NCBI GenBank assembly: GCA_036489885.1 | Contig: DASXEW010000001.1 | Location: forward strand, 310,001-374,000 | Length of the DNA stretch: 64,000 nt | Direction: 5' to 3' | DNA from: Candidatus Baltobacteraceae bacterium | Lineage (GTDB): Bacteria > Vulcanimicrobiota > Vulcanimicrobiia > Vulcanimicrobiales > Vulcanimicrobiaceae | Shown here: positions 8,614 through 16,732 of the stretch, one piece after another | How the letters are laid out: every line of letters starts with the position of its first letter | How positions within the stretch are numbered: the stretch's first letter is position 1 | Notes under the pieces: model-generated | Database searches by the model: none | The model's input: only the letters and a program-made list of their open reading frames with translations | What the model was told of the DNA's origin: nothing | Made by a program: the position numbers and the translations under genes

Positions 8614-9956
8614 GCGACGCTGCGCTCGATATTGCCGAACGCGGATTGCGTTCGGCGCTCGCGGCCGGTGCGCGCGAAGCCGAAGCAACATGCACGATCG
8701 CACGGCGATTCTCGGTGCGCGCACGCGATACCGAAATCGACAAGCTCGAGCAATCGACGGGTCGCGGGCTCTCCTTGCGCGTTTTCGTCGGCGAACCGGG
8801 CAAGTTGCGGCGCGCGACGCTGTCGACGACCGACCTATCCGGCGACGGAATCGAAATCATTGCAAAACGCGTCGTCGATGCCGCGCATCATGTCGGGCAG
8901 GATCCGTTCGCGGGGCTTCCGGAGGCACGGGGCTCGCTCGACGCCGGCGATCTCGAGATCGACGCTCGTGACGTTGAATCACGTCCCAACGACGAGAAGA
9001 TCGCGGACGCTTTAACACTCGAAAGTGAGGCGCGCGCCTTCGATGCGCGCATCGACAATTCGAACGGATCGTACGTCTCCGACGCGCAGGTGACGCTCGG
9101 CTTCGCGAACTCGAGCGGATCGCGTGCGTCGTATCGTTCGACGAGTGCGTCGATGATGGCTAACCCGGTCGGCCGCGACGGCGAGGCAAAGCGCACCGCC
9201 TACTATTCGACCGCGGCACGCTCCTGGAGCGGATGCGAACGCCCGGTAAAAGTCGCGCGGCGTGCAAGCTCACGCATCTTGGCGATGTTCGGTGCGAGGC
9301 CCATCGCGTCGCAGAAGCTGCCCGTCATCTTCGAGCGCGACGTTGCATCCGCCGTTCTCGGCGACATCTTTGCCGCGGTGAGCGCCGCGAACGTCGCGAT
9401 CGACAATTCATATCTTGCCGACAAGGTCGGAGAAAAGGTCGGCAGCAATTTGGTGACGATCGTCGACGACGGCCGCTTGGCGCGCGGCATGGGGACGTCG
9501 CCGTTTGACGGCGAGGGCGTTCCGACGCGCCGCACCGTCGTCTTCCAGAATGGCGTGCTCAAGACGCATCTTTTCGACACCTATTACGCGCGCAAGCTCG
9601 GAGCGCAAACCACCGGAAACGCGGCCGGCGGCGGCATCGGCCCCAACAATTTCTATCTCGAAGCGGGCGAGCTGAGCCTTGAAGATCTGATCGGACAAAC
9701 AAAGCGCGGTCTGCTCGTGCTCTCCATCATCGGCTTCGCAACGGAGTGTGCAACGGGAACCTATAGCCGCGGCGTCAGCGGCGTGCTCATCGAGAACGGC
9801 GAATTGTGTCAGGCCGTCGACGGCGTCACGATCGCGTCGAATTTTCTCACCGGCATTTTGCCGGGGATCGATGCGCTCGCGAGCGATCTACGTTTCGATT
9901 CCGCAATCGCCGCGCCGTCCTTCCGCGTCGCCGAAATGACCGTCTCAGGGGAGTAG
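8610..9956 (+). CDS. tldE: TldE/PmbA, non-catalytic partner of TldD
   Basis: 448 residues with the same fold as its neighbour but no HExxxH motif, as expected for TldE (PmbA), which builds half of the barrel that admits extended peptides. Family blocks include LARGMGTSPFDGEGVPTRR, GGGIGPNNFYLEAGE and ECATGTYSRGVSGVLIENGE. It is the last gene of the coupled operon that begins at 893. A half copy of the dispersed palindromic repeat follows the stop immediately. Confidence 0.95.
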   Translation: MSDAALDIAERGLRSALAAGAREAEATCTIARRFSVRARDTEIDKLEQSTGRGLSLRVFVGEPGKLRRATLSTTDLSGDGIEIIAKRVVDAAHHVGQDPFAGLPEARGSLDAGDLEIDARDVESRPNDEKIADALTLESEARAFDARIDNSNGSYVSDAQVTLGFANSSGSRASYRSTSASMMANPVGRDGEAKRTAYYSTAARSWSGCERPVKVARRASSRILAMFGARPIASQKLPVIFERDVASAVLGDIFAAVSAANVAIDNSYLADKVGEKVGSNLVTIVDDGRLARGMGTSPFDGEGVPTRRTVVFQNGVLKTHLFDTYYARKLGAQTTGNAAGGGIGPNNFYLEAGELSLEDLIGQTKRGLLVLSIIGFATECATGTYSRGVSGVLIENGELCQAVDGVTIASNFLTGILPGIDALASDLRFDSAIAAPSFRVAEMTVSGE

Positions 9957-9976
9957 CCGCTACGCTCGGGATGACA
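9957..9976 (+). repeat. Half copy of the dispersed palindromic repeat
   Basis: The sequence immediately after the tldE stop, CTACGCTCGGGATGACA with a short lead-in, matches the right arm of the copies at 37091-37141 and 55312-55361 and the reverse complement of the left arm at 61589-61631. The left arm is missing here. It lies between two convergent genes. Confidence 0.7.
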
Positions 9977-9987
9977 TGGGGATGCGT

Positions 9988-10737
9988 TTACGACGAAACC
10001 TTATAGATTCGGTCTTCGACTTGTTCGAGATTCGAAAGCATCTTTGGATCGTGGCCGGGGAACCAGCGGCCACCGGAGGCAAGCGTCTCGATCGTCGTAA
10101 ACCCACGCTGATAGTTGTCGTAGTTGTGGATGATCGAGGTCGGGGTGCGCGTTTCGAGATTGGCATAGAAATGCGACGCGTCGCACGCCAGGACCAGCGG
10201 GTTCGATCCCGTGTCAATGACCGTAATCTGATGCCCAGGCGTGTGGCCGCCGACGTGCAGCACCTTGATCGACGGTGAGAAGTTGAAATCGCCGCTCTTG
10301 GCTTTGATCTTTCCTTCGGAACGCAGCCGCCCGATTTGATCGATTGCCGTCGGATCGGCGGATTTGAATGCCGGATGCGTGACGCCGCGCCCCGTGAAAT
10401 ACTCGATGTCATCGCTCTGCACGTAGAAAGTCGCATTCGGGTAACGCTCGGGAACGCAGAAGTGATCGTAATGGAGATGCGAGATTACGATCGACTTCAC
10501 GTCTTTGGCGTCAACGCCAACGCGCGGAAGAAGCTCGCTCGGCGAGAGATAATCGAACACGCCTTTCTCGCCGGCCATCCGTTCCGAAAATCCGGTGTCG
10601 ATCATGACCGTTTCGTTTTTGTCCTTGATCACCCAAAACGGGTAGACGAGTTCGATCTCCTCGGTGCGGTTCGCCAAATTGAACATGTAGTAGTACGGCC
10701 GCTTCGACCGCCCTACGATGCACGCAAAGATATCCAT
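9988..10737 (-). CDS. Metallo-beta-lactamase-fold hydrolase, N-acyl-homoserine-lactonase-like
   Basis: 249 residues. The dinuclear zinc site is complete: HLHYDH at 87-92, GGHTPGH at 163-169, D186 in ACDASHFYAN and H229 in FPGHDP. The N-terminal strand arrangement and the DASHFYAN block resemble AttM/AiiA-type lactonases and related esterases. The substrate may be a lactone signal or another ester, and quorum quenching is only one option. The start ATG at 10737 directly follows the 113-nt conserved element at 10738-10850, so its translation may be under RNA control. It lies downstream of the carboxymuconolactone-decarboxylase-like gene on the same strand. Confidence 0.88.
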   Translation of the reverse strand: MDIFACIVGRSKRPYYYMFNLANRTEEIELVYPFWVIKDKNETVMIDTGFSERMAGEKGVFDYLSPSELLPRVGVDAKDVKSIVISHLHYDHFCVPERYPNATFYVQSDDIEYFTGRGVTHPAFKSADPTAIDQIGRLRSEGKIKAKSGDFNFSPSIKVLHVGGHTPGHQITVIDTGSNPLVLACDASHFYANLETRTPTSIIHNYDNYQRGFTTIETLASGGRWFPGHDPKMLSNLEQVEDRIYKVSS

Positions 10738-10850
10738 CTAAAGGCGCTCCGCCCCGGGCTGCGCGCCCCCCAACTTGAAAGTTGGGGCCCCCAAATGCGC
10801 TCGGCCCATCACCATTTGAAATGGTGTCGCGATTTTTTCGACGGCCTCGC
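10738..10850 (-). promoter_or_regulatory. Candidate structured leader RNA, copy A (upstream of the lactonase-like gene)
   Basis: Read on the minus strand, this 113-nt stretch runs from GCGAGGCC to the base before the ATG and matches 22307-22419 before trxB. Shared blocks are GGGCCGAGCGC, GGGGGCCCC, GGGGGGCGCGCAGCCCGGGG and AGCGCCTTTA. The apical hairpin at 10768-10787 is CCCCAACT, loop TTCA, AGTTGGGG. The flanks GGGCCGAGCGC and GCGCGCAGCCC can pair at 9 of 11 positions. A last small hairpin, GGCG-GAG-CGCC, places GGAG in its loop just before the start codon. A further hairpin CACCATTT-C-AAATGGTG lies upstream in this copy. The position and compensatory changes suggest cis-regulation; the ligand is unknown. 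Confidence 0.6.
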
Positions 10851-10853
10851 AAT

Positions 10854-11237
10854 TCACGCTTTTTGTTTTTCTCGCTCTGCGTAGACGGCCCGCGCGATGC
10901 GGAATGCCTCCGCCGAGACCGGGACGCCGCCGTAAACGCCGGTCTGCAAGAAAATCTCTTTCATCTCTTCCTTGGTTACGCCGTTATTAATTGCGCCGCG
11001 CACGTGAACTTCGAGCTCGTGCCAGCGCCCGAGCACGGTCAGCATCGCGAGATTGAGCATGCTGCGCGTTTTGTGTTCCAAACCGGGACGTACCCAGACG
11101 TTTCCCCAGCAATACTCTTCGGTGAAATCGATGAATGCTTCGGCGAGCGAGTCTCCGGCTGCGCGCTTGAGCATCCCATCGACGTATTCTGCGCCAAGAA
11201 CCTCACGACGGATACGGGCACCCTCTTTGCGATCCAT
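10854..11237 (-). CDS. Carboxymuconolactone-decarboxylase family protein (PcaC-like)
   Basis: 127 residues from the ATG at 11237, chosen because a strong GGAGG ribosome site lies eight bases upstream; the frame continues further but without such a site. The helical core EHKTRSMLNLAMLTVLGRW, followed by HELEVHVRGAINNGVTKEE and IFLQTGVYGGVPVSAEAF, is that of the gamma-carboxymuconolactone decarboxylase group. The AhpD-type CxxC is absent, so a peroxidase role is unlikely. No other beta-ketoadipate genes are here, so the substrate is unknown. It is divergent from the malic enzyme and upstream of the lactonase-like hydrolase. Confidence 0.9.
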   Translation of the reverse strand: MDRKEGARIRREVLGAEYVDGMLKRAAGDSLAEAFIDFTEEYCWGNVWVRPGLEHKTRSMLNLAMLTVLGRWHELEVHVRGAINNGVTKEEMKEIFLQTGVYGGVPVSAEAFRIARAVYAEREKQKA

Positions 11238-11309
11238 TATGTTGCCTCCATAGCTGAGCGGGCTTCGAGCGAGGAGGGTCCTGGACGTGCGCCAATAGAC
11301 CCTTCCGTT

Positions 11310-12752
11310 ATGACTGCCGGTCCCATCGGGTTCACCTTGATAATCCGCGTGGAAGCACCGAACCATCCCGGGGCGTTCGGACTGCTTGCTTCGGCAATCG
11401 GAGATGCCGGTGGCGTGGTCGGCGCCGTCGACGTGCGTTCCGTTTCAAAAGGGACGACTGTACGTGACATCACCGTGACGGTTGGCTCTGAGCAAATTGC
11501 GTCTCTCGTGCGCGCCGCGCTCGAGCGGATCGACGGTGCGCGGGTCGTTAGCGCGTCGGATAGCACGTTTCTCGCCCACCTCGGCGGCAAGATATCGGTA
11601 GAATCCAAGCTGCCCGTGAAAACGCGCGCGGATCTTTCGACCGTCTACACGCCGGGCGTCGCGCGTGTCTCGATGGCAATCGCTGCCGATCCGAGCAAAG
11701 CGTTTCAGTTGACGATCAAACGCAACACCGTAGCCGTCGTCACGGACGGTACGGCCGTACTCGGTCTTGGCGATATCGGTCCGCTAGGAGCTGCACCCGT
11801 AATGGAAGGCAAGTGCATGCTCTTCAAACGGTTTGCGCAGATCGATGCGTGGCCGGTGTGTCTTGACACCAAAGACGTCGACGAGATCGTCGAGACGGTC
11901 GTGCGCATCGCTCCGATATTCGGCGGCATAAATCTCGAAGATATTTCGGCGCCGCGTTGCTTTGAAGTCGAACGGCGATTGATCGAAGCACTCGACATTC
12001 CTGTGATGCATGACGATCAGCATGGTACGGCTGTCGTTGCGCTCGCAGCCTTGATCAACGCAGTTGCCGTCGTGGGTAAAGATCTCGCCGACATGCGGAT
12101 CGTCGTTGCAGGCGGCACGGGCTCAGCCGGAACTGCGACGATCAAGTTGCTACAGCTGGCCGGCGTCGGCGACATCATCGCGGTCGGACGCGAGGGAGTC
12201 ATCAACCGCAAAGAGCGTTACGAGCCCACACACATAACGTGGCTCGCGCAAAATACGAACCGCGAGAATGTCGGCGGTACGCTCAATACCGTTCTGCGTG
12301 GCGCCGATGCGTTCATCGGTGTTTCGGGCCCGGGCGTACTCGAGGCTGACGATCTCAAAAACATGGCTCGCGATCCGATCGTCTTCGCGCTCGCGAACCC
12401 AACACCCGAGATCATGCCCGAGGTCGCAGCACCCTACGTCACCGTTATGGCGACGGGACGTTCCGATTACCCCAATCAGGTCAACAACGTTCTGTCATTT
12501 CCCGGCATCTTCCGCGGCGCGCTCGACTGTAGGGCACGGCGCATAACCGACAACATGAAATTGGCAGCGGCAAAGGCGATTGCTGCAATCGTTGGAGAGG
12601 AACGAAGTGTCGAGTACATTATTCCGAGCGTCTTCGATCAACGCGTCATGGAGGCCGTCGCCAAGGCCGTCTCGCACGCCGCGGTCGAAGACGGCATTGC
12701 TCGTCGGGCCATGGCAGTCGCCGAAGAGGACCACGCTGCCGCTCTCGTTTAG
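11310..12752 (+). CDS. NAD(P)-dependent malic enzyme with N-terminal ACT domain
   Basis: 480 residues from the ATG at 11310. Residues 5-80 form an ACT domain (IIRVEAPNHPGAFGLLASAI), a small-molecule-binding regulatory module. The malic-enzyme N domain follows (VYTPGVARVS, TDGTAVLGLGDIGPLGAAPV, EDISAPRCFEVE, MHDDQHGTAVV), then an NAD(P) Rossmann domain with VVAGGTGSAG and FALANPTPEIMPE. It decarboxylates malate to pyruvate; the ACT domain suggests allosteric control, perhaps by an amino acid. It is divergent from the decarboxylase-like gene across 72 bp that must hold both promoters. The response regulator follows after nine bases. Confidence 0.94.
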   Translation: MTAGPIGFTLIIRVEAPNHPGAFGLLASAIGDAGGVVGAVDVRSVSKGTTVRDITVTVGSEQIASLVRAALERIDGARVVSASDSTFLAHLGGKISVESKLPVKTRADLSTVYTPGVARVSMAIAADPSKAFQLTIKRNTVAVVTDGTAVLGLGDIGPLGAAPVMEGKCMLFKRFAQIDAWPVCLDTKDVDEIVETVVRIAPIFGGINLEDISAPRCFEVERRLIEALDIPVMHDDQHGTAVVALAALINAVAVVGKDLADMRIVVAGGTGSAGTATIKLLQLAGVGDIIAVGREGVINRKERYEPTHITWLAQNTNRENVGGTLNTVLRGADAFIGVSGPGVLEADDLKNMARDPIVFALANPTPEIMPEVAAPYVTVMATGRSDYPNQVNNVLSFPGIFRGALDCRARRITDNMKLAAAKAIAAIVGEERSVEYIIPSVFDQRVMEAVAKAVSHAAVEDGIARRAMAVAEEDHAAALV

Positions 12753-12761
12753 AAATACGCC

Positions 12762-13451
12762 ATGAGCAAGACACGAGTTATGATCGTCGAGGACGACCCT
12801 GATGTGGCCTCGTACGAGCGCACCGTTTGCGAACGCGCCGATTTCACCGTGCAGATCGCGCCCAACGGGGCTCAGGCGCTCGAGCTTGCGGCGCAGTGGT
12901 CTCCGGACGTCGTCTTGCTCGACGTGAACCTGCCCGACATTTCGGGTCTGGACGTGCTCACGTCGCTATCGAACACCAGCGACGCCTTCATTCTAATGGT
13001 GAGCGCGGCGTCGGGCGAGGATGACATTCTCAAGGGCCTCGGCCTCGGCGCGGACGATTACATAACGAAGCCCTTCTCGCCGGGCCAGCTCGTAGCGCGT
13101 ATTCAGTCCTTCTTGCGGCGCCGCGACCGTCACGCGCAGCGCGAACAAGAAGGACGCATGACGGTCGGCAATGTGACGCTCGTTCGCGATCTTCACGTTT
13201 TGCAGAACGGCGAGCGCAACGTTCCACTGACGGCTCTCGAGTTTCGTTTGCTTTGGTATCTCGGCGAAGGCGAAGGCCGTTTGCTGACGCGTGCGCAGAT
13301 TCTCGAGCACGTCTGGAACGACGTCTCCGGCGTTCCGACGCGCGTCGTCGACGTGCACGTTGCCGCGTTGCGTAAGAAGCTGGCCGAGGTGAGTGCAAAT
13401 CTCGCGATCGCGAGCGTTCGCGGCATCGGATACCGGCTGGACAAACCCTAG
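12762..13451 (+). CDS. OmpR/PhoB-family response regulator (orphan)
   Basis: 229 residues. The receiver domain has the acidic pocket EDD (10-12), the phosphoacceptor D54 in VLLDVNLPD, S81 at the switch position and K103 in TKPF. The C-terminal winged-helix domain shows LTALEFRLLWYL and RVVDVHVAALRKKL with GIGYRL at the end. No histidine kinase gene is adjacent. It may be cotranscribed with the malic enzyme before it and the secreted propeller protein after it. Its stop codon TAG forms part of the ribosome site (TAGGAG) of the next gene. Confidence 0.95.
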   Translation: MSKTRVMIVEDDPDVASYERTVCERADFTVQIAPNGAQALELAAQWSPDVVLLDVNLPDISGLDVLTSLSNTSDAFILMVSAASGEDDILKGLGLGADDYITKPFSPGQLVARIQSFLRRRDRHAQREQEGRMTVGNVTLVRDLHVLQNGERNVPLTALEFRLLWYLGEGEGRLLTRAQILEHVWNDVSGVPTRVVDVHVAALRKKLAEVSANLAIASVRGIGYRLDKP

Positions 13452-13461
13452 GAGTCCCAAA

Positions 13462-15873
13462 CTGATCCGCCGCTTTCTTGCGCTTGTGAGCGCGTTCATC
13501 GCCGCGCTCTCATTCGTCTCCATCGGTTTCGCACAGCCAGGCCCCGTCGTCTACGAATCTCCCGCCAAGAACTTGCCGGCCGGACGTATCGGCATCACGC
13601 CGTTTTGGGCCGTTTTGCCGTCGGGACGTTTGGTCAAACCGCAAGGCCGCAGCGTCGTTGCGGGGAGCAGCGCGCTTGCAGTCGCGCTCTCGCCGGATTC
13701 ACGTTATGCGTTCGTGGCGGGATCGACCTTGGCAGCGATCGACGTCGATTCGATGACGGTGGTCGCGCAATATGGGGCGCCGGCCGCGCATCCATACACG
13801 AGCGTCGTGGCCGTGCGCGACCCGCTCGATGCAACGCGCACGCTCGTCGTCGCCTCCTCGGGCGGAGCCGATGCACTCTATTTTTATCGTTTCGACGGCA
13901 CGAATTTGACGCCGGATCGGATCGCGAACATCGGACTTCCGGGTTTCCCGGAGGGACTCGTAGCAACGCCCGACGGCGCCACCGCGTACGCGCTGCAAAG
14001 CGCCGGGAATAGCGTGACCGCGATCGACTTACGCCGCCGCCGTTCGCGCTCGACGCGCCTGGTGGGGTTTGCGCCCATCGGCGCTGCGCTCTTGTTGCGC
14101 AGCGGATTACCCGGTCAGCTGCTGGTTTGCAATGAAGGCTTGATGCGCTACGCGCAACTTGCGACCCCCGCGCTCATACCGATGTTCGGAACGCCGCCGC
14201 CGAACATGGATGCCGCATCCTCGGTCGATGTCGTTGGACTCGACGCGAGTGCTAACGTTTCCGCACAGAACACGGGCGATGGTCCGCTACACCTCGATCG
14301 TCCGCCGGACGGCGTTCGCATCATCGGTGGGGCTCACCCAAGCGCGATCGCGATCTCGCCGGATGGAGCGTACGCGTTCGTTACGATGGCGAACGTCGAT
14401 CGAGTCGCCGTCGTTTCGCTGACTGGTATTCCACACGTCGTTACAGGGACCGAACTGCGTTTGTTCCCGAAGGGTCCGTACGGTACTCAGCCGACCGCGC
14501 TTGCGGTCTCGCACGATGGGCGGCGATTGTACGTTGCGCTCTCGGGTCTCGACGCGATCGCAGTACTCGATTCATCGAACCCGCTGCGGATGCGGCGTCT
14601 GGGATTGATCCCCACCGGAGACTATCCGTCGGCGCTTGCGTTATCCGATGACGACCACTCGCTCTACGCCGTCAACAGCAAGGGTTACGGTCCGGAAGGG
14701 AACGATGTTCCCTCGACGTTGCAACGCATCGACTTGCAGCAGCAGAACCTCGTGCGCGACACGTACACGGCACTCGGTTCGACGCGTATCTCATACACCG
14801 CGCCGCGGAATCCGGTCGTCTCGCCGCTTGGAAGCGGACAGGGAAGCGCGCGGATCAAGCACGTGGTTCTGGTGCTCGAGGAGGACAAGACATTCGACTC
14901 GATGCTTGGCGACCTTGTCGATGCGGCGGGACGTCCGCACGGTAACGGCGATCCGGCCTTGACCACATTCGGCGCGAACGTGACGCCGAATCTTCACCTT
15001 TTGGCGCGAACGTTCGGACTGGCCGATAATTTTTATGCCGATTCGCGCACAATGGTTCTCGGTCATGAATACGCGCTCGGCGGCGTCGCGAGCGATTACG
15101 CGCAGAGGCGCAGCCTCGAAGGCGCGCTGCCGCGCGAAGATCCCGAAGATTACCCGCGCTTCGGCTACATTTTCAACATGCTCGGACTGCACCGGATTTC
15201 GTACCGCGATTATGGTGATCACTTGCTGTTGCGCGGCTACGACATCGACACGAGTCCCGTCGATCCGCTGGACCGCTTTGCGCCCACAACGGGCTTGGGC
15301 GGCACCTATACGCTCGACGTTCCCGCGCTCGCCGCGCTGCGCGGCCACGTTGACGAGCGGTATCCCGGCTGGAATCTGCGCATTCGCGACGAGCGGCGCG
15401 CGCGCGAATTCGTGCGCGATTTCGACGCGCTCGTACTATCGCATCATGCGCCGCGCTTTTCGGTGGTATGGCTACCCGACGATCGCGGGGGTACGGGGGC
15501 CGACGTTCCGCCGCTCCATGAAGAAGTCGCCGATGGCGATCGTGCGCTCGGCGTGATCGTTTCGCACATCACGCGTTCTCTGCTCTGGAAAGACACCGCG
15601 ATCTTCGTGATGCCCGCGGATGCCGCCACCCAGCGCGATCATGTGAACGCTCAGCGTTCCTACGCGCTGGTCATTTCGCCGTATGCGAAGCGAGGATACG
15701 TCGGGCATCGCCATCTCTCGACGGTCAGCGTGCTCAAGACGGAAGAAGAGCTGCTTGGCTTGCCGCCGCTCTCGCTGGGGGATCTCCTCGCCGGCGATAT
15801 GTCCGACTTTTTCTCCGACCGCCCGAACTTCACGCCGTACACGGCAAGACCGGTCGAGAGCCAGACCGAATGA
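13462..15873 (+). CDS. Secreted YncE-type beta-propeller fused to a phosphoesterase domain (CTG start)
   Basis: 803 residues. The signal peptide LIRRFLALVSAFIAALSF..GFA is in frame, but the only start with a ribosome site (GGAG at 13451-13454, seven-base spacing) is a CTG at 13462; a GTG inside the signal core would remove its charged end. Residues 40-440 are repeated propeller blades (ALSPDSRYAFVAGSTLAAID, AISPDGAYAFVTMANVDRVA). The C-terminal half matches bifunctional YncE/alkaline-phosphatase-family proteins: KHVVLVLEEDKTFDSMLGDL, then GNGDPALTTFG, TPNLHLLARTF and ADNFYADS. In that family the first block usually reads ENRT; here it is EDKT. It probably acts outside the inner membrane on a phosphoester. 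Confidence 0.87.
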   Translation: MIRRFLALVSAFIAALSFVSIGFAQPGPVVYESPAKNLPAGRIGITPFWAVLPSGRLVKPQGRSVVAGSSALAVALSPDSRYAFVAGSTLAAIDVDSMTVVAQYGAPAAHPYTSVVAVRDPLDATRTLVVASSGGADALYFYRFDGTNLTPDRIANIGLPGFPEGLVATPDGATAYALQSAGNSVTAIDLRRRRSRSTRLVGFAPIGAALLLRSGLPGQLLVCNEGLMRYAQLATPALIPMFGTPPPNMDAASSVDVVGLDASANVSAQNTGDGPLHLDRPPDGVRIIGGAHPSAIAISPDGAYAFVTMANVDRVAVVSLTGIPHVVTGTELRLFPKGPYGTQPTALAVSHDGRRLYVALSGLDAIAVLDSSNPLRMRRLGLIPTGDYPSALALSDDDHSLYAVNSKGYGPEGNDVPSTLQRIDLQQQNLVRDTYTALGSTRISYTAPRNPVVSPLGSGQGSARIKHVVLVLEEDKTFDSMLGDLVDAAGRPHGNGDPALTTFGANVTPNLHLLARTFGLADNFYADSRTMVLGHEYALGGVASDYAQRRSLEGALPREDPEDYPRFGYIFNMLGLHRISYRDYGDHLLLRGYDIDTSPVDPLDRFAPTTGLGGTYTLDVPALAALRGHVDERYPGWNLRIRDERRAREFVRDFDALVLSHHAPRFSVVWLPDDRGGTGADVPPLHEEVADGDRALGVIVSHITRSLLWKDTAIFVMPADAATQRDHVNAQRSYALVISPYAKRGYVGHRHLSTVSVLKTEEELLGLPPLSLGDLLAGDMSDFFSDRPNFTPYTARPVESQTE

Positions 15874-15880
15874 GCCGACC

Positions 15881-16723
15881 GTGACGGAAAAGGACACTAT
15901 CGCCGCACCATTCGTTCGCGCGCCAAACGCGACGCTCCGTGAAGCGATCTTGGTCGCGCCCGGCGCGGCACTCGATCAGGTCACGCCTCTCTACGGCGAG
16001 CCGAGCACTCTTATCGAACGCGCAAAGGAGCAGCACAGCGTGTTGGCGCGGACGCTCCACGACTGCGGCGTCCGAATTCATCCGCTCGAAACGGATGATG
16101 ATACCGGCCATGCAGCCTTCGTCGCTGATTGTGCGCTGCTGGTTTCCACGGGAGCGATCATTTTGCGGCCGCATCGCGTCGAGCGCCGGCGCGAAGTGAA
16201 CGCGGTTGAGGCGAAGCTGCGCGATCATGGCATTCCGATCCTCGGAAAGATCGAGGCGCCCGGCTTGCTCGACGGCGGCGACATCGTCGTCAACGGCAAT
16301 ACGGCATACATCGGCATCCCAAACAAGAAGTCGCGCAGCAATACGCTGGGGCGCAGTCAGCTCTCGCAGCTATTGGTCACTGTCGGCATGCAGACGCAGG
16401 AGCTGTCGATGGACGCTTCGATTCCGCGCCTGAACGACGTGTTTTCGTCCGCGGCCGATGACTTGATCGTCGCTGCTACCGATTTCGTCGACACTTCGGC
16501 GCTACGCGCACGAGCTCAGATCCTCGCGATTCCGCTCGGAGAGGAGTTCGGCGCGTCGCTGCTGCCGCTTGGTTCGCGCCGCGTCCTCACCAATCTGCGG
16601 TTCCGCTTCGCGGTGCCAATGTTGCGTAAAGCGAAACTGGACGTCGTTGCAATCGACTTATGGGAGTTTGGGAAGCTAGGCGGTGGACCACCGTCGCTGG
16701 TGCTTCCTCTCAAACGAACCTAG
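15881..16723 (+). CDS. Dimethylarginine-dimethylaminohydrolase-like protein lacking catalytic His and Cys
   Basis: 280 residues from a GTG seven bases after the previous stop. The pentein fold is recognisable: EAPGLLDGGDIVV (126-138), SRSNTLGRSQLSQLL where the family has a SxRTNxxG block, and a final KLGGGPPSLVLPL. Matching these to DDAH, the catalytic His of the LHLKSF segment is Arg183 (IPRLNDVFSS), and the C-terminal nucleophilic Cys of the GxLTCxS segment is Ser272 (GGGPPSL). The acidic D131-G-G-D134 is kept. The enzyme is therefore probably inactive or has a changed reaction. The alignment was made by eye, so the exact residue register is less certain than the family. Confidence 0.8.
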   Translation: MTEKDTIAAPFVRAPNATLREAILVAPGAALDQVTPLYGEPSTLIERAKEQHSVLARTLHDCGVRIHPLETDDDTGHAAFVADCALLVSTGAIILRPHRVERRREVNAVEAKLRDHGIPILGKIEAPGLLDGGDIVVNGNTAYIGIPNKKSRSNTLGRSQLSQLLVTVGMQTQELSMDASIPRLNDVFSSAADDLIVAATDFVDTSALRARAQILAIPLGEEFGASLLPLGSRRVLTNLRFRFAVPMLRKAKLDVVAIDLWEFGKLGGGPPSLVLPLKRT

Positions 16724-16732
16724 AGGTCCTTT

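Noticed and set aside
7204-9956. A peptide-antibiotic (RiPP) cluster suggested by tldD/tldE
   Set aside because: No short precursor gene, modifying enzyme or dedicated exporter lies beside them; the operon partners are housekeeping envelope and peptidase genes.
10741-10850. Reading the GC-rich hairpins as a rho-independent terminator
   Set aside because: They end at the start codon of the downstream gene without a T-run, and the second copy has the same position before trxB, so a leader element fits better.
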